From Prevotella sp. (GTDB lineage: Bacteria; Bacteroidota; Bacteroidia; Bacteroidales; Bacteroidaceae), in NCBI GenBank assembly GCA_017430675.1, contig JAFRMM010000195.1:27519-91518 (forward strand): DNA of 64,000 nucleotides, in the 5' to 3' direction. The stretch's first letter is position 1. Every line of letters starts with the position of its first letter. The position numbers and the translations under genes were made by a program. Shown in pieces: positions 9,689 to 17,741 of this stretch. The notes under the pieces are model-generated. The model was not told the origin of the DNA. It worked only from the letters and a program-made list of their open reading frames with translations, and searched no databases.

Positions 9689-9710
9689 TGCACTGTAAAT
9701 AGAAAATGTG

Positions 9711-10301
9711 ATGAACAGCGAGGGAATAAGGGATAAGTTCAAAAGCAATCCCAAGTTGAAGAGATTGGTGGATTGGCTGATCATGAACCAGGTGGAGACA
9801 CGTCCACGCTGGTACATCAGGCTACTTGCGCCACTCTATCAGCATCGGGGAAAGCATTCTGTCGTCCATCGTTCTGCAAGGATGGACACACCACCCTATC
9901 GCAAGTTCAGCCTTGGGGATTACTCGGTAGTTGAATCGTTTGCTTGTATCAATAATGCCGTAGGCGACGTGGTGATTGGCAATCATACCAGAATCGGACT
10001 GCATAACACAGTCATTGGCCCTGTGACCATCGGTAACCATGTCAATCTTGCCCAAGGGATTACAGTAACCGCCCTCAACCACAACTTCGAAAACCCAGAT
10101 AAGCGTATCGACGAGCAGGGAGTCAGTACCAATCCCGTTACCATTGGTGATGATATATGGATCGGCGCCAATGCCGTCATTCTCCCAGGTGTTTCCATCG
10201 GCAACCATTCCGTCGTGGCTGCAGGTGCAGTGGTCACTAAGGACGTACCTCCCCACTCCCTCGTTGCAGGTGTTCCAGCAAAAATCATCAAGCAGATATG
10301 A
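9711..10301 (+). CDS. Hexapeptide-repeat acyltransferase (sugar O-acetyltransferase type)
   Basis: Left-handed beta-helix acyltransferase of about 196 residues, expected to move an acetyl group from acetyl-CoA to a sugar hydroxyl in the glycan made by this cluster. From about residue 85 there are repeated hexapeptide turns ([55 protein letters not shown]). The TALNHNF loop carries a His in the usual catalytic position and the end [10 protein letters not shown] is typical of the WcaF/Maa/NodL group. GTG 9708 directly precedes ATG 9711; the ATG is preferred. It overlaps the next gene by four bases. Confidence 0.9.
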   Translation: MNSEGIRDKFKSNPKLKRLVDWLIMNQVETRPRWYIRLLAPLYQHRGKHSVVHRSARMDTPPYRKFSLGDYSVVESFACINNAVGDVVIGNHTRIGLHNTVIGPVTIGNHVNLAQGITVTALNHNFENPDKRIDEQGVSTNPVTIGDDIWIGANAVILPGVSIGNHSVVAAGAVVTKDVPPHSLVAGVPAKIIKQI

Positions 10302-11401
10302 TAAAAGTACTAGAAGTAATTCGCCAGGGGCAAATAGGTGGTGGAGAATCCCATTTGCTTGATTTGATCTATTTCCTTGATAAATCCAAGATTACACCTA
10401 TATGTCTTTCCTTTACTGATGGGGAGATGATTCATCGATTAACTCAGATGGGCATTGCCTGTTATGTTATTGATACCCAAAAACCATTCGACATAGGCAT
10501 TCAAAAACAAATCATCAAGTTAATAAAAGACGAAGGAATACAACTCATCCATGCCCATGGTAGTAGGGCTGCCTCAAACATTTTATGTACTGCCCGAATA
10601 TTACATCTACCTTTTATTTATACTGTTCATGGATGGAGTTTTCACGATGATCAGCCGTTTTGGATTAAGAAACTTAGAGGTTGGAGCGAAAAACTGATTT
10701 GTCATTATGCAAAGAAGGTGATTTGTGTTTCTCAGAGCAATAAAGATACAGGAAAGGAAGTATTTGGATTGAAAGAAGCCATGGTTATAGAGAATGGTAT
10801 CAACCTGAACAGATTCAATCCAGATTCATCGTATGTAAATCTGAGAAAAACATTTGGTTTTTCTGAATCAGACTGCATTGTTGGGTTTATAGCCAGATGT
10901 ACCAAACAGAAAAATCCTATCATATATCTTGAAGCATTGGAAAAGGCTCATGCGAACAATCCTTCCTTGAAAGGCATATTTATTGGAGAAGGTGATTTGG
11001 ATGCGGAAGTTGATGCCTTTATTGAAGAGCACTGTATGAAGGGTTATCTGTATCGATCACCTTTCCGTACAGATGTACCAGATTTACTACAATGTATCGA
11101 TATATATTGCCTTCCAAGTCTATGGGAAGGGTTATCAATAGCCTTGCTCGAGGCCATGGCTATGAGAAAAGCCATTATCGCCACACCAACAGATGGCACT
11201 TGTGAATTGATACATAATGATGAGAATGGAATAGTTGTACCATTTAATGACATCCAGTCTCTCGCAAATGCCATGAATACATTAGCGATTTCAGAAGAAA
11301 AACGCAAGCGATATGGAATATCTGCTCGCTCACTCATTGAAAAAAGATTTAATGCAGAACGTGTAGCCGAGATGGTTACTCAGATCTACAATCAGATATA
11401 A
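10298..11401 (+). CDS. GT4 family glycosyltransferase
   Basis: GT-B fold enzyme of 367 residues with N-terminal loop [20 protein letters not shown] acceptor-domain residues ([12 protein letters not shown]) and the donor motif [18 protein letters not shown]. Translation is coupled to the acetyltransferase through an ATGA overlap, so the two probably modify the same glycan. It is the last gene of the first glycan cluster; the next gene is convergent. No terminator is visible in the 14-base gap. Confidence 0.9.
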   Translation: MIKVLEVIRQGQIGGGESHLLDLIYFLDKSKITPICLSFTDGEMIHRLTQMGIACYVIDTQKPFDIGIQKQIIKLIKDEGIQLIHAHGSRAASNILCTARILHLPFIYTVHGWSFHDDQPFWIKKLRGWSEKLICHYAKKVICVSQSNKDTGKEVFGLKEAMVIENGINLNRFNPDSSYVNLRKTFGFSESDCIVGFIARCTKQKNPIIYLEALEKAHANNPSLKGIFIGEGDLDAEVDAFIEEHCMKGYLYRSPFRTDVPDLLQCIDIYCLPSLWEGLSIALLEAMAMRKAIIATPTDGTCELIHNDENGIVVPFNDIQSLANAMNTLAISEEKRKRYGISARSLIEKRFNAERVAEMVTQIYNQI

Positions 11402-11415
11402 ATGATTGTCTATCT

Positions 11416-11754
11416 TCAGCAAAACAGATCCAGAGACAGATCCTTCTGAGGTCTCTCTTCTTTCTCTTCGTCTGGTGATTGATTCTTAAACTCCAGCATC
11501 AATTGCTGGGCATCGGCATTATTCTGGGTGTTCAGACGATAGAAGCCCCGTCGCTCCATGCTTTCGATCAATGAGGAAGATGACTTTGAGTTCTTCAGCA
11601 GATATTGTTGGACATACGTCCGAATCTCTGCCAGATCCGGTGAAAAGAACAGCGTGGAGTTCTGGTTATAGACATGCTTGGCCAGCAGTTGCACACTGAT
11701 GCCCCTGTCCCCCACATCGGTGAGAATCCTGAGTATCTGGCGGTCGTATGTCAT
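11416..11754 (-). CDS. Conserved small Bacteroidales protein, function unknown
   Basis: A 112-residue soluble protein that I believe is conserved in Bacteroidales but cannot name. Residues 1-75 (YDRQILRILTDVGDRGISVQ, then LAKHVYN and YVQQYLLKNSKS) look like a helical, winged-helix-like fold; the charged tail ends DLSLDLFC. The start ATG lies ten bases after the hairpin that terminates the winged-helix gene upstream and no promoter is visible between them. Expression therefore probably depends on readthrough. Its own downstream end faces the GT4 at 11401. Confidence 0.6.
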   Translation of the reverse strand: MTYDRQILRILTDVGDRGISVQLLAKHVYNQNSTLFFSPDLAEIRTYVQQYLLKNSKSSSSLIESMERRGFYRLNTQNNADAQQLMLEFKNQSPDEEKEERPQKDLSLDLFC

Positions 11755-11760
11755 CTGATT

Positions 11761-11795
11761 AAAAAAGGCCGGTAAGATACTTACCGACCTTTTTC
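11761..11795 (-). terminator. Intrinsic terminator after the winged-helix gene
   Basis: On the minus strand GGTCGGTAAG and CTTACCGGCC form a 10-bp stem with one mismatch around a short TAT loop, followed by a run of six T (plus-strand A run 11761-11766). Confidence 0.8.
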
Positions 11796-11813
11796 TATTG
11801 TACGTTAAATGGA

Positions 11814-12125
11814 TTAAGCCAATGTAACTTTCTCACCATCGTTAGCGAGTTTGCCCTCCTTGAAGAGCCAACCCAGACCGAGAAGAGTTGCCTCCTCAGA
11901 GATCTTTGCAGCCTTGGCAATCTCCTTCACGGTGAGAGCCTTACCTGCTGCTGCCAGTGCCTGATAAACATCTCCTGCCTTGAAACCTGCATTCTCAGCA
12001 TTCACTGCGAGAACAGACTTTGCGGCTGCCTTGGGAGCAGCGGCCTTCTTAACGGTTGCGGTTTTCTTCTCAGCGGCTGCCTTTGTCTCAGTAGCCTTCT
12101 TTGCTGTTGCTTTCTTTTCTGCCAT
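11814..12125 (-). CDS. Winged-helix protein with Lys/Ala-rich tail (DUF2582 family)
   Basis: A 103-residue basic protein. Residues 1-38 are a low-complexity tail of K, A, E and T (EKKATAKKATETKAAAEKK), like the tails of histone H1 and some HU proteins. Residues 45-103 form a compact winged-helix domain (NAGFKAGDVYQALAAAGKA, VKEIAKAAKISEEATLLGLGWL) that I assign to the DUF2582 winged-helix family. Binding to nucleic acid is inferred from charge and fold, not shown. It has its own -7 box upstream (12179-12186) and a strong terminator, so it is probably an abundant monocistronic transcript. Confidence 0.75.
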   Translation of the reverse strand: MAEKKATAKKATETKAAAEKKTATVKKAAAPKAAAKSVLAVNAENAGFKAGDVYQALAAAGKALTVKEIAKAAKISEEATLLGLGWLFKEGKLANDGEKVTLA

Positions 12126-12178
12126 AGTTCTTAATAATTAATACACTTACTGAAGTTTGTACTTCTTTTTTGATGGTG

Positions 12179-12186
12179 CAAAAGTA
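12179..12186 (-). promoter_or_regulatory. -7 promoter element for the winged-helix gene
   Basis: CAAAAGTA on the plus strand reads TACTTTTG on the minus strand, 54 bases before the ATG at 12125. A CAAG (CTTG) lies 16 bases further out, shorter than the usual spacing. Confidence 0.6.
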
Positions 12187-12241
12187 CGACTATTCTTTCA
12201 GACAAGTTATTGATATTTAAGCATTTTTGGCGAAAAACAAA

Positions 12242-14002
12242 CTATTCTTGACGAATATCAATTTGTAACTGCAATTCTTCCAACTGTTTGGGATCCAATT
12301 CTCCAGGGGCATCCAACATGACATCGCGACCAGAATTATTCTTCGGGAAGGCGATACAGTCACGGATGCTGTCAAGACCTGCCATCAACGACACGAAGCG
12401 ATCAAGACCGAAGGCGAGACCTGCATGGGGAGGTGCTCCGTACTTGAAGGCATTAATGAGGAAGCCGAACTGAGCCATCGCACGCTCGGGGGTGAAGCCA
12501 AGAATCTGGAACATCTTCTCCTGCAACTTTCCATCGTGGATACGGAGAGAGCCGCCACCAACCTCGACACCATTGCAGACGAAGTCGTAGGCCACGGCAC
12601 GCACCTTGGCCGGATCAGTATCAAGCAGGGGAATATCATCAGGGTTCGGCATCGTGAACGGGTGGTGGGTAGCCATCAGGCGCTGCTCCTCATCGCTCCA
12701 CTCAAAGAGCGGGAAATCAACAATCCACAGGCAAACGAAGTTGTTCTTGTCACGCAGCCCGAGACGATCGCCCATCTCCAAACGGAGCGTGCAGAGTTGG
12801 ACGCGCGTCTTGTTGGCATTGTCGCCAGAGAGGATCAGCACGAGGTCGCCGTCCTTGGCGCCCATGGCCTCCTTGACCTTTACCCATACCTCAGGCTCAT
12901 AGAACTTATCGATACTTGACTTCACAGTTCCATCCTCATTGAACTTCACATAGACAAGCCCCTTGGCACCCACCTGCGGACGCTTCACGAAGTCTGTCAG
13001 TTCGTCGAGTTGCTTACGGGAATAGTTGGAACAACCAGGCACGCAGATACCACCGATATAGTTGGCATCATTGAAGACGGGGAAGGTACCCGTGCCCTTC
13101 AACTGATCCATCAGTTCCACAAACTCCATACCAAAACGGAGGTCAGGCTTATCTGAGCCAAAGCGACGCATAGCCTCATGCCAGGTCATACGCTGTAGGG
13201 GGGGGAGTTCCACGCCACGTACCTCTTTAAACAGATGGCGGGCCATGTCCTCGAAGAGTTGGAGCACATCCTCCTGCTCCACAAACGACATCTCACAGTC
13301 GATCTGCGTAAACTCGGGCTGACGGTCTGCACGCAGGTCCTCATCGCGGAAGCACTTGGCTATCTGGAAGTAACGGTCGAAACCACTGACCATCAGCAAC
13401 TGCTTCAAAGTCTGCGGCGACTGCGGCAGTGCATAGAACTGTCCTGGATTCATACGGCTGGGCACCACGAAGTCGCGGGCACCCTCAGGCGTAGAACCAA
13501 TCAGGATCGGTGTTTCTACCTCAATGAAGTCCTTAGCATCCAGGAAGTTACGAATCAGGATCGTCATACGATGGCGCAGTTCAAGGTTCTTACGGACAGC
13601 CGCACGACGGAGGTCGAGATAACGGTACTTCATACGGATATCATCGCCACCATCGGTATTGTCCTCGATGGTAAACGGCGGTGTCTGGCTCTCACTGAGG
13701 ATATTCAGTTCCTTGACTAGAATCTCAATGTCGCCCGTAGGCATCTTGGGATTCTTACTCTGACGCTCACTGACTACACCCTTCGCCTGGATACAGAACT
13801 CACGGCCCAGTTTATTGGCCTGTTCACAGAGTGCTGCATCATCGGCCTCGTTGAACACCAACTGCGTCAAACCATATCGATCGCGAAGATCAACGAAAGT
13901 CATACCACCCATCTTACGGCTGCGCTGAACCCATCCTGCCAGCGTCACCTCTCTGCCTGCATCGGAAAGCCGAAGTTCTCCACAAGTATTACTTCTATAC
14001 AT
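12242..14002 (-). CDS. aspS: Aspartate--tRNA ligase
   Basis: Class IIb aminoacyl-tRNA synthetase that charges tRNA-Asp. The 586 residues match the bacterial form. In order: an OB-fold anticodon-binding domain ([18 protein letters not shown]...), a catalytic core with motif 2 ([20 protein letters not shown]), the bacterial insertion domain, and motif 3 near the C-terminus ([16 protein letters not shown]). It is monocistronic, driven by the left-facing -7 box of the divergent promoter repeat at 14033-14092. The Asn/Asp discrimination state cannot be told from the sequence alone. Confidence 0.97.
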   Translation of the reverse strand: MYRSNTCGELRLSDAGREVTLAGWVQRSRKMGGMTFVDLRDRYGLTQLVFNEADDAALCEQANKLGREFCIQAKGVVSERQSKNPKMPTGDIEILVKELNILSESQTPPFTIEDNTDGGDDIRMKYRYLDLRRAAVRKNLELRHRMTILIRNFLDAKDFIEVETPILIGSTPEGARDFVVPSRMNPGQFYALPQSPQTLKQLLMVSGFDRYFQIAKCFRDEDLRADRQPEFTQIDCEMSFVEQEDVLQLFEDMARHLFKEVRGVELPPLQRMTWHEAMRRFGSDKPDLRFGMEFVELMDQLKGTGTFPVFNDANYIGGICVPGCSNYSRKQLDELTDFVKRPQVGAKGLVYVKFNEDGTVKSSIDKFYEPEVWVKVKEAMGAKDGDLVLILSGDNANKTRVQLCTLRLEMGDRLGLRDKNNFVCLWIVDFPLFEWSDEEQRLMATHHPFTMPNPDDIPLLDTDPAKVRAVAYDFVCNGVEVGGGSLRIHDGKLQEKMFQILGFTPERAMAQFGFLINAFKYGAPPHAGLAFGLDRFVSLMAGLDSIRDCIAFPKNNSGRDVMLDAPGELDPKQLEELQLQIDIRQE

Positions 14003-14032
14003 AATTTATATTACTTTTATTCTTTTGAGGTG

Positions 14033-14092
14033 CAAAATTATAAAAAAAATATGAATTATGCATGATTAATTATGAATTATTTCGTATCTTTG
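14033..14092. promoter_or_regulatory. Divergent promoter repeat, copy A
   Basis: CAAAATTA (14033-14040; TAATTTTG on minus, for aspS), a 44-base AT-rich core containing AATTATGAATTATTT, then TATCTTTG (14085-14092, for the DUF1573 gene). The outer parts are near inverted repeats of each other. The same 60-bp layout recurs at 32074-32133 and 39536-39595. Confidence 0.75.
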
Positions 14093-14121
14093 CCCCAAAA
14101 TTAATTCAAAACGATTCGAAA

Positions 14122-14511
14122 ATGAAAAAACTATTTGTAATAGCCATGATGCTGACGTGCGGATTCGCCGCAGCATTTGCACAGAAACCTGCAGAGATCA
14201 AGTTCGACAAACTGACACACGATTTCGGGACATTCTCTGAGTCAAGCCCTGTTGTAACTTGTGTCTTCACATATACCAATGTGGGTGAACAACCTCTTGT
14301 CATCAATCAGGCGATGGCCTCCTGTGGCTGCACCGTCCCTGAATATACCAAGACACCCGTCCAGCCTGGTGAAAAGGGAGAAATCAAAGTCACCTACAAC
14401 GGCACTGGCAAGTTCCCCGGACATTTCAAGAAGTCCATCACCGTCCGAACCAATGGAGCCGTGGAAATGACGAGGCTCTATATTGAGGGAGACATGACAG
14501 AAGCGAAATAA
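14122..14511 (+). CDS. DUF1573 domain secreted protein
   Basis: A 129-residue exported protein. MKKLFVIAMMLTCGFAAAFAQ is a signal peptide cut after AFA. The rest is an immunoglobulin-like DUF1573 domain: FDFG-type start (KLTHDFGTFSE), FTYTNVGEQPLVI, the conserved SCGCT motif, PVQPGEKGEIKVTY and SITVRTNG. Function is unknown in the family. The frame is open upstream to 14062, but the -7 box at 14085-14092 lies inside that extension, which supports the start at 14122. A strong hairpin follows the stop. Confidence 0.9.
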   Translation: MKKLFVIAMMLTCGFAAAFAQKPAEIKFDKLTHDFGTFSESSPVVTCVFTYTNVGEQPLVINQAMASCGCTVPEYTKTPVQPGEKGEIKVTYNGTGKFPGHFKKSITVRTNGAVEMTRLYIEGDMTEAK

Positions 14512-14513
14512 AT

Positions 14514-14547
14514 AAGAAATCACCAGCCGATTGGCTGGTGATTTCTT
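14514..14547. terminator. Bidirectional intrinsic terminator
   Basis: Perfect 15-bp inverted repeat AAGAAATCACCAGCC / GGCTGGTGATTTCTT with a GATT loop, A-rich on the left and T-rich on the right. It lies between two convergent genes and can serve both. Confidence 0.85.
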
Positions 14548-14550
14548 ATT

Positions 14551-15729
14551 TTAGAACGTATAGGCTAAGCCTAAAGAACTATACTCCTTGAACTGCCAGT
14601 AGCCTAAGTCGTCATCATGGAGGTTGGCATCGTCGAAGCGCGGGAAAAGGAAGAGATTGGCTGTGATATACTTGGACACACGGAGTTCAAAGGTGTTCTC
14701 CCACTCTATCTCTACACGCTTGAAGGACGTAAAGGCAGAGAGGCGGGTCTTCCATGTCACCACGTCATTGAACTTCCACTCCAGATCAGCCGTCATATTA
14801 GGTCCAAACTCCCAAATATGGCGTTTGCCAGGATCCAGACCGTAACTGGGACCTAAGGCCAGTCTGCCCACATAGCGGTAGTTGACAGAAATCGGAGAAA
14901 GGTTGATGGTTCCTGTCAGTTTCTTGTCCTTGGTCTCTACTTTGTAATCCATACCAAGACCAAGGTTCAGGTTGAAGGGAGAGAAGAAGTCTGAATACAC
15001 CACAGGATCATTGGCCTTATAACCCTTCGTGAACTGTGTATAGGCCTGAAGTTGAAGGGTGTAGTACCAGTTCTTGGCTGCCTCAAGACCTAACTTACTC
15101 GTCAGACGGATCAGGTCTTCATTGGATATGAAATTATGGAGTGAGTCGGTACGGGAATTTAAGAATCCGAGTTTCAACTCTAACTTATTATCCCACTTCC
15201 ACTTGTTCTTGTTGTCGTAGTTGGCCTCCAGTGTCAGGGCACCCACCATCGAGTAGTTGCTCTCACCTCCCTTGTACCAGTTGCCTGACACATAGTTCTG
15301 CATGAACTGCAGGAAGCCGTCACCCTTATACGTCCAGAACTTCGGCTTCTGAACCATCAGCGTGTCAGGGATAATCTCAGGCTCATCGAAGACAGGCACA
15401 TCCACCTCCTCGACAAATGCCACCTGGTTCTCAAGGGGCTTATCAACATCTTCACGGATGGAGCCTGTCTCCTGCAATTCTGACTCTGTGGCACAGACCA
15501 GGTCTGGGCGGTTCAGATAGACATTCAGCAGGGCAGCATCCACCTCGTCGGAAACAACATCCTTCCCTGCTGATTCAGAATTCATGGCCAACGTCTTGTC
15601 GGCTACATTGTGATAAAACGTCAAGGGTGCAAACAGACGATAATAACGTCCATCCACACTGTCGTTTGGCTGCGCGGCCTTCGTGCTGAGCACAGAAACT
15701 GCCGCAAAAAATATCATCAGTTTTCTCAT
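14551..15729 (-). CDS. DUF3078 domain outer-membrane-type protein
   Basis: A 392-residue exported protein. MRKLMIFFAAVSVLSTKAAQ is a signal peptide. After a variable region up to about residue 125 comes the DUF3078 region: WTYKGDGFLQFMQNYVSGNWYKGGESNYS, then alternating amphipathic strands (LEANYDNKNKWKWDNKLELK, YYTLQLQAYTQF) to a C-terminal aromatic residue (GLAYTF), consistent with an outer-membrane beta-barrel. The frame is open far upstream to 15975 across yidC sequence, so the ATG at 15729 is chosen. TATCTTTG lies only ten bases before it. Function is unknown. Confidence 0.88.
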   Translation of the reverse strand: MRKLMIFFAAVSVLSTKAAQPNDSVDGRYYRLFAPLTFYHNVADKTLAMNSESAGKDVVSDEVDAALLNVYLNRPDLVCATESELQETGSIREDVDKPLENQVAFVEEVDVPVFDEPEIIPDTLMVQKPKFWTYKGDGFLQFMQNYVSGNWYKGGESNYSMVGALTLEANYDNKNKWKWDNKLELKLGFLNSRTDSLHNFISNEDLIRLTSKLGLEAAKNWYYTLQLQAYTQFTKGYKANDPVVYSDFFSPFNLNLGLGMDYKVETKDKKLTGTINLSPISVNYRYVGRLALGPSYGLDPGKRHIWEFGPNMTADLEWKFNDVVTWKTRLSAFTSFKRVEIEWENTFELRVSKYITANLFLFPRFDDANLHDDDLGYWQFKEYSSLGLAYTF

Positions 15730-15738
15730 AACTGAGTG

Positions 15739-15746
15739 CAAAGATA
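15739..15746 (-). promoter_or_regulatory. -7 promoter element for the DUF3078 gene
   Basis: CAAAGATA on plus, TATCTTTG on minus, ending ten bases before the ATG at 15729. This predicts a transcript with almost no leader. Confidence 0.5.
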
Positions 15747-15789
15747 AGAAAAAATTCTTTCTTTGTGCAGTTATGCCGAAAAAAAGTTG

Positions 15790-15797
15790 TAATTTTG
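15790..15797 (+). promoter_or_regulatory. -7 promoter element for yidC
   Basis: TAATTTTG followed by CA, 48 bases before the yidC ATG. A TTTG at 15762-15765 is 24 bases away, slightly too far for the usual -33 position. Confidence 0.55.
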
Positions 15798-15844
15798 CAC
15801 CTTGATTTATTGTGAACATTAATAAATAAGCAAAATAAACAGAA

Positions 15845-17737
15845 ATGAACAAAGACACAATCATCGGATTCGTCCTCATCGCACTGGTCCTCATCGGATT
15901 CAGTTGGTACAACCAGCCCTCTGCGGAGGAGGTCGAAGCCGCTCGCAAGCAAGACAGCATCGCCGCAGCCATCAAGGATCATGCTGACAAACAGCAGAAA
16001 GCCGAGGAGGCTGCCCGCAAGGCCAAGGCGGAGGCTGCTGCCAAGGGAGACTCGACAGCCTTGTTCTTCTCGGCCCTCAACGGCACTAACGAGACCATCG
16101 TGCTGAAGAACGGGAAGGTGGAACTGTCCTTCAATACGAAGGGCGGCACCATCACCAAGGCCATCATCAAGGACTTTGAGAATGTAGATAACTCCAAGAA
16201 CGAAGTGATGCTCTTCAACGAGAAGACCCAGCAGATGAACTTCATGCTCGCTGCCAAGTCGGAGAACATCATCACCAAAGACCTGTTCTTCACGCCCTCT
16301 AACGTCACTGACTCCACCGTCACCATGACGGCCCAGGCCGGCAACGGGGGAAGTATCGTGTTCAACTACTGGTTAGGCCCCGACTATCTGCTCCATTTCA
16401 CCATGCAGGCCAACGGTCTGAACGGTATGTTTGCCCCCAGTTACAAGGAGATGGACATCGAGTGGACGGACCTTGCCATCCAGCAGGAACGCGGTTTTAC
16501 GTTTGAGAACCGCTACACCTCTGTGACCTATAAGGAAAAAGACAGCGGAACGGACTATCTGAGTGAGACCTCCGAGAAGATCGACGAGAAGATTGAGAAG
16601 CCCCTCGACTGGGTGGCCTTCAAGAATCAGTTCTTCTCTGCAGCCCTGATCTCCAAGGATGACTTCTCTGCCAACGCACTGTTGACGAGCATCCCCCAGC
16701 AGAAGGGCTCTGGTTATCTGAAGCAGTTTAATGCCAAACTCAAGACGGCCTTCGACCCCACAGGTGTCAGGCCTTCAGAGTTTGAGATGTATATCGGTCC
16801 CAACGACTTCCGTCTGATCAAGGACGTGGAGGAGCAGAGCACCTTCGGCAAGGACCTCGACCTGGAGCAACTCGTCTATCTCGGCTGGTGGCTCGTGCGC
16901 TGGATCAACCGTTGGTTCACCATCTACGTCTTCGACTGGCTCACCTCCTGGGGCTTCGGCATGGGTATCGTGCTGATCCTGATCACCCTGTTGCTGAAGG
17001 TCCTTACTTTCCCGATGGTGAAGAAGAGTTATATGTCATCGGCCAAGATGCGCGTGCTGAAGCCGAAACTCGACGAGGCCACCAAACAGTACGACAAGCC
17101 CGAGGACGCGATGAAGAAGCAGCAGGAGATGATGAATCTCTACTCCAAGTACGGCGTGTCACCCCTTGGCGGCTGTCTGCCGATGCTCATCCAGTTCCCC
17201 ATCTGGATGGCCATGTTCTTCTTCGTGCCTAACGCTATCCAGTTGCGCCGCGAGTCGTTCCTCTGGATCGACGACCTCTCGACCTATGATCCCATCATCG
17301 AATGGGGCACGAACATCTGGGGTATTGGCGATCACCTGTCACTGACCTGTATCCTCTTCTGTGTGGCCAACGTGCTCTACTCGTATATGACCATGCGCCA
17401 GCAGAAGGACCAGATGGTGGGTCAGCAGGCTGAACAGATGAAGATGATGCAGTGGATGATGTACCTGATGCCCATCATGTTCTTCTTCATGTTCAACGAC
17501 TACAGTTCAGGTCTGAACTTCTACTACTTCATCTCCCTCTTCTTCTCAGCAGCCATCATGTGGACGCTCCGCAAGACGACCAACGATGCTAAACTCCTCG
17601 CTATCCTTGAGGCGAAGTATCAGGAGAACAAGAATAACCCGACGAAAAAGACCTCTGGTCTCGCTGCCCGTCTCGAAGCCCTGCAGAAGCAGGCTGAGGA
17701 GCAGAAACGCCAGCGCATGAACCAACAAAAGCGATAA
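15845..17737 (+). CDS. yidC: Membrane protein insertase YidC
   Basis: Oxa1/YidC insertase of 630 residues, which inserts membrane proteins with or without SecYEG. An N-terminal membrane anchor (TIIGFVLIALVLIGFSW) is followed by a charged linker, the large periplasmic beta domain (about residues 75-350, VELSFNTKGGTITKAIIKDF and similar), and the conserved five-helix core from about residue 365: GMGIVLILITLLLKVLTFP with KKSYMSSAKM, SPLGGCLPMLIQFPIWMAMF and MYLMPIMFFFMF. The tail is basic and glutamine-rich (KQAEEQKRQRMNQQKR). It heads a run of five genes; the next starts four bases after its stop. Confidence 0.97.
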   Translation: MNKDTIIGFVLIALVLIGFSWYNQPSAEEVEAARKQDSIAAAIKDHADKQQKAEEAARKAKAEAAAKGDSTALFFSALNGTNETIVLKNGKVELSFNTKGGTITKAIIKDFENVDNSKNEVMLFNEKTQQMNFMLAAKSENIITKDLFFTPSNVTDSTVTMTAQAGNGGSIVFNYWLGPDYLLHFTMQANGLNGMFAPSYKEMDIEWTDLAIQQERGFTFENRYTSVTYKEKDSGTDYLSETSEKIDEKIEKPLDWVAFKNQFFSAALISKDDFSANALLTSIPQQKGSGYLKQFNAKLKTAFDPTGVRPSEFEMYIGPNDFRLIKDVEEQSTFGKDLDLEQLVYLGWWLVRWINRWFTIYVFDWLTSWGFGMGIVLILITLLLKVLTFPMVKKSYMSSAKMRVLKPKLDEATKQYDKPEDAMKKQQEMMNLYSKYGVSPLGGCLPMLIQFPIWMAMFFFVPNAIQLRRESFLWIDDLSTYDPIIEWGTNIWGIGDHLSLTCILFCVANVLYSYMTMRQQKDQMVGQQAEQMKMMQWMMYLMPIMFFFMFNDYSSGLNFYYFISLFFSAAIMWTLRKTTNDAKLLAILEAKYQENKNNPTKKTSGLAARLEALQKQAEEQKRQRMNQQKR

Positions 17738-17741
17738 AGAT

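Noticed and set aside
2118..9710. Invertible promoters in the alternating-strand glycosyltransferase cluster
   Set aside because: I looked for inverted repeats flanking the promoter regions (2118-2269, 7428-7580, 9626-9710) and saw none of suitable length; no invertase is in the window.
14062..14121. Extended N-terminus for the DUF1573 protein
   Set aside because: The extension would be encoded by the promoter repeat, including the -7 box, and would bury the signal peptide.
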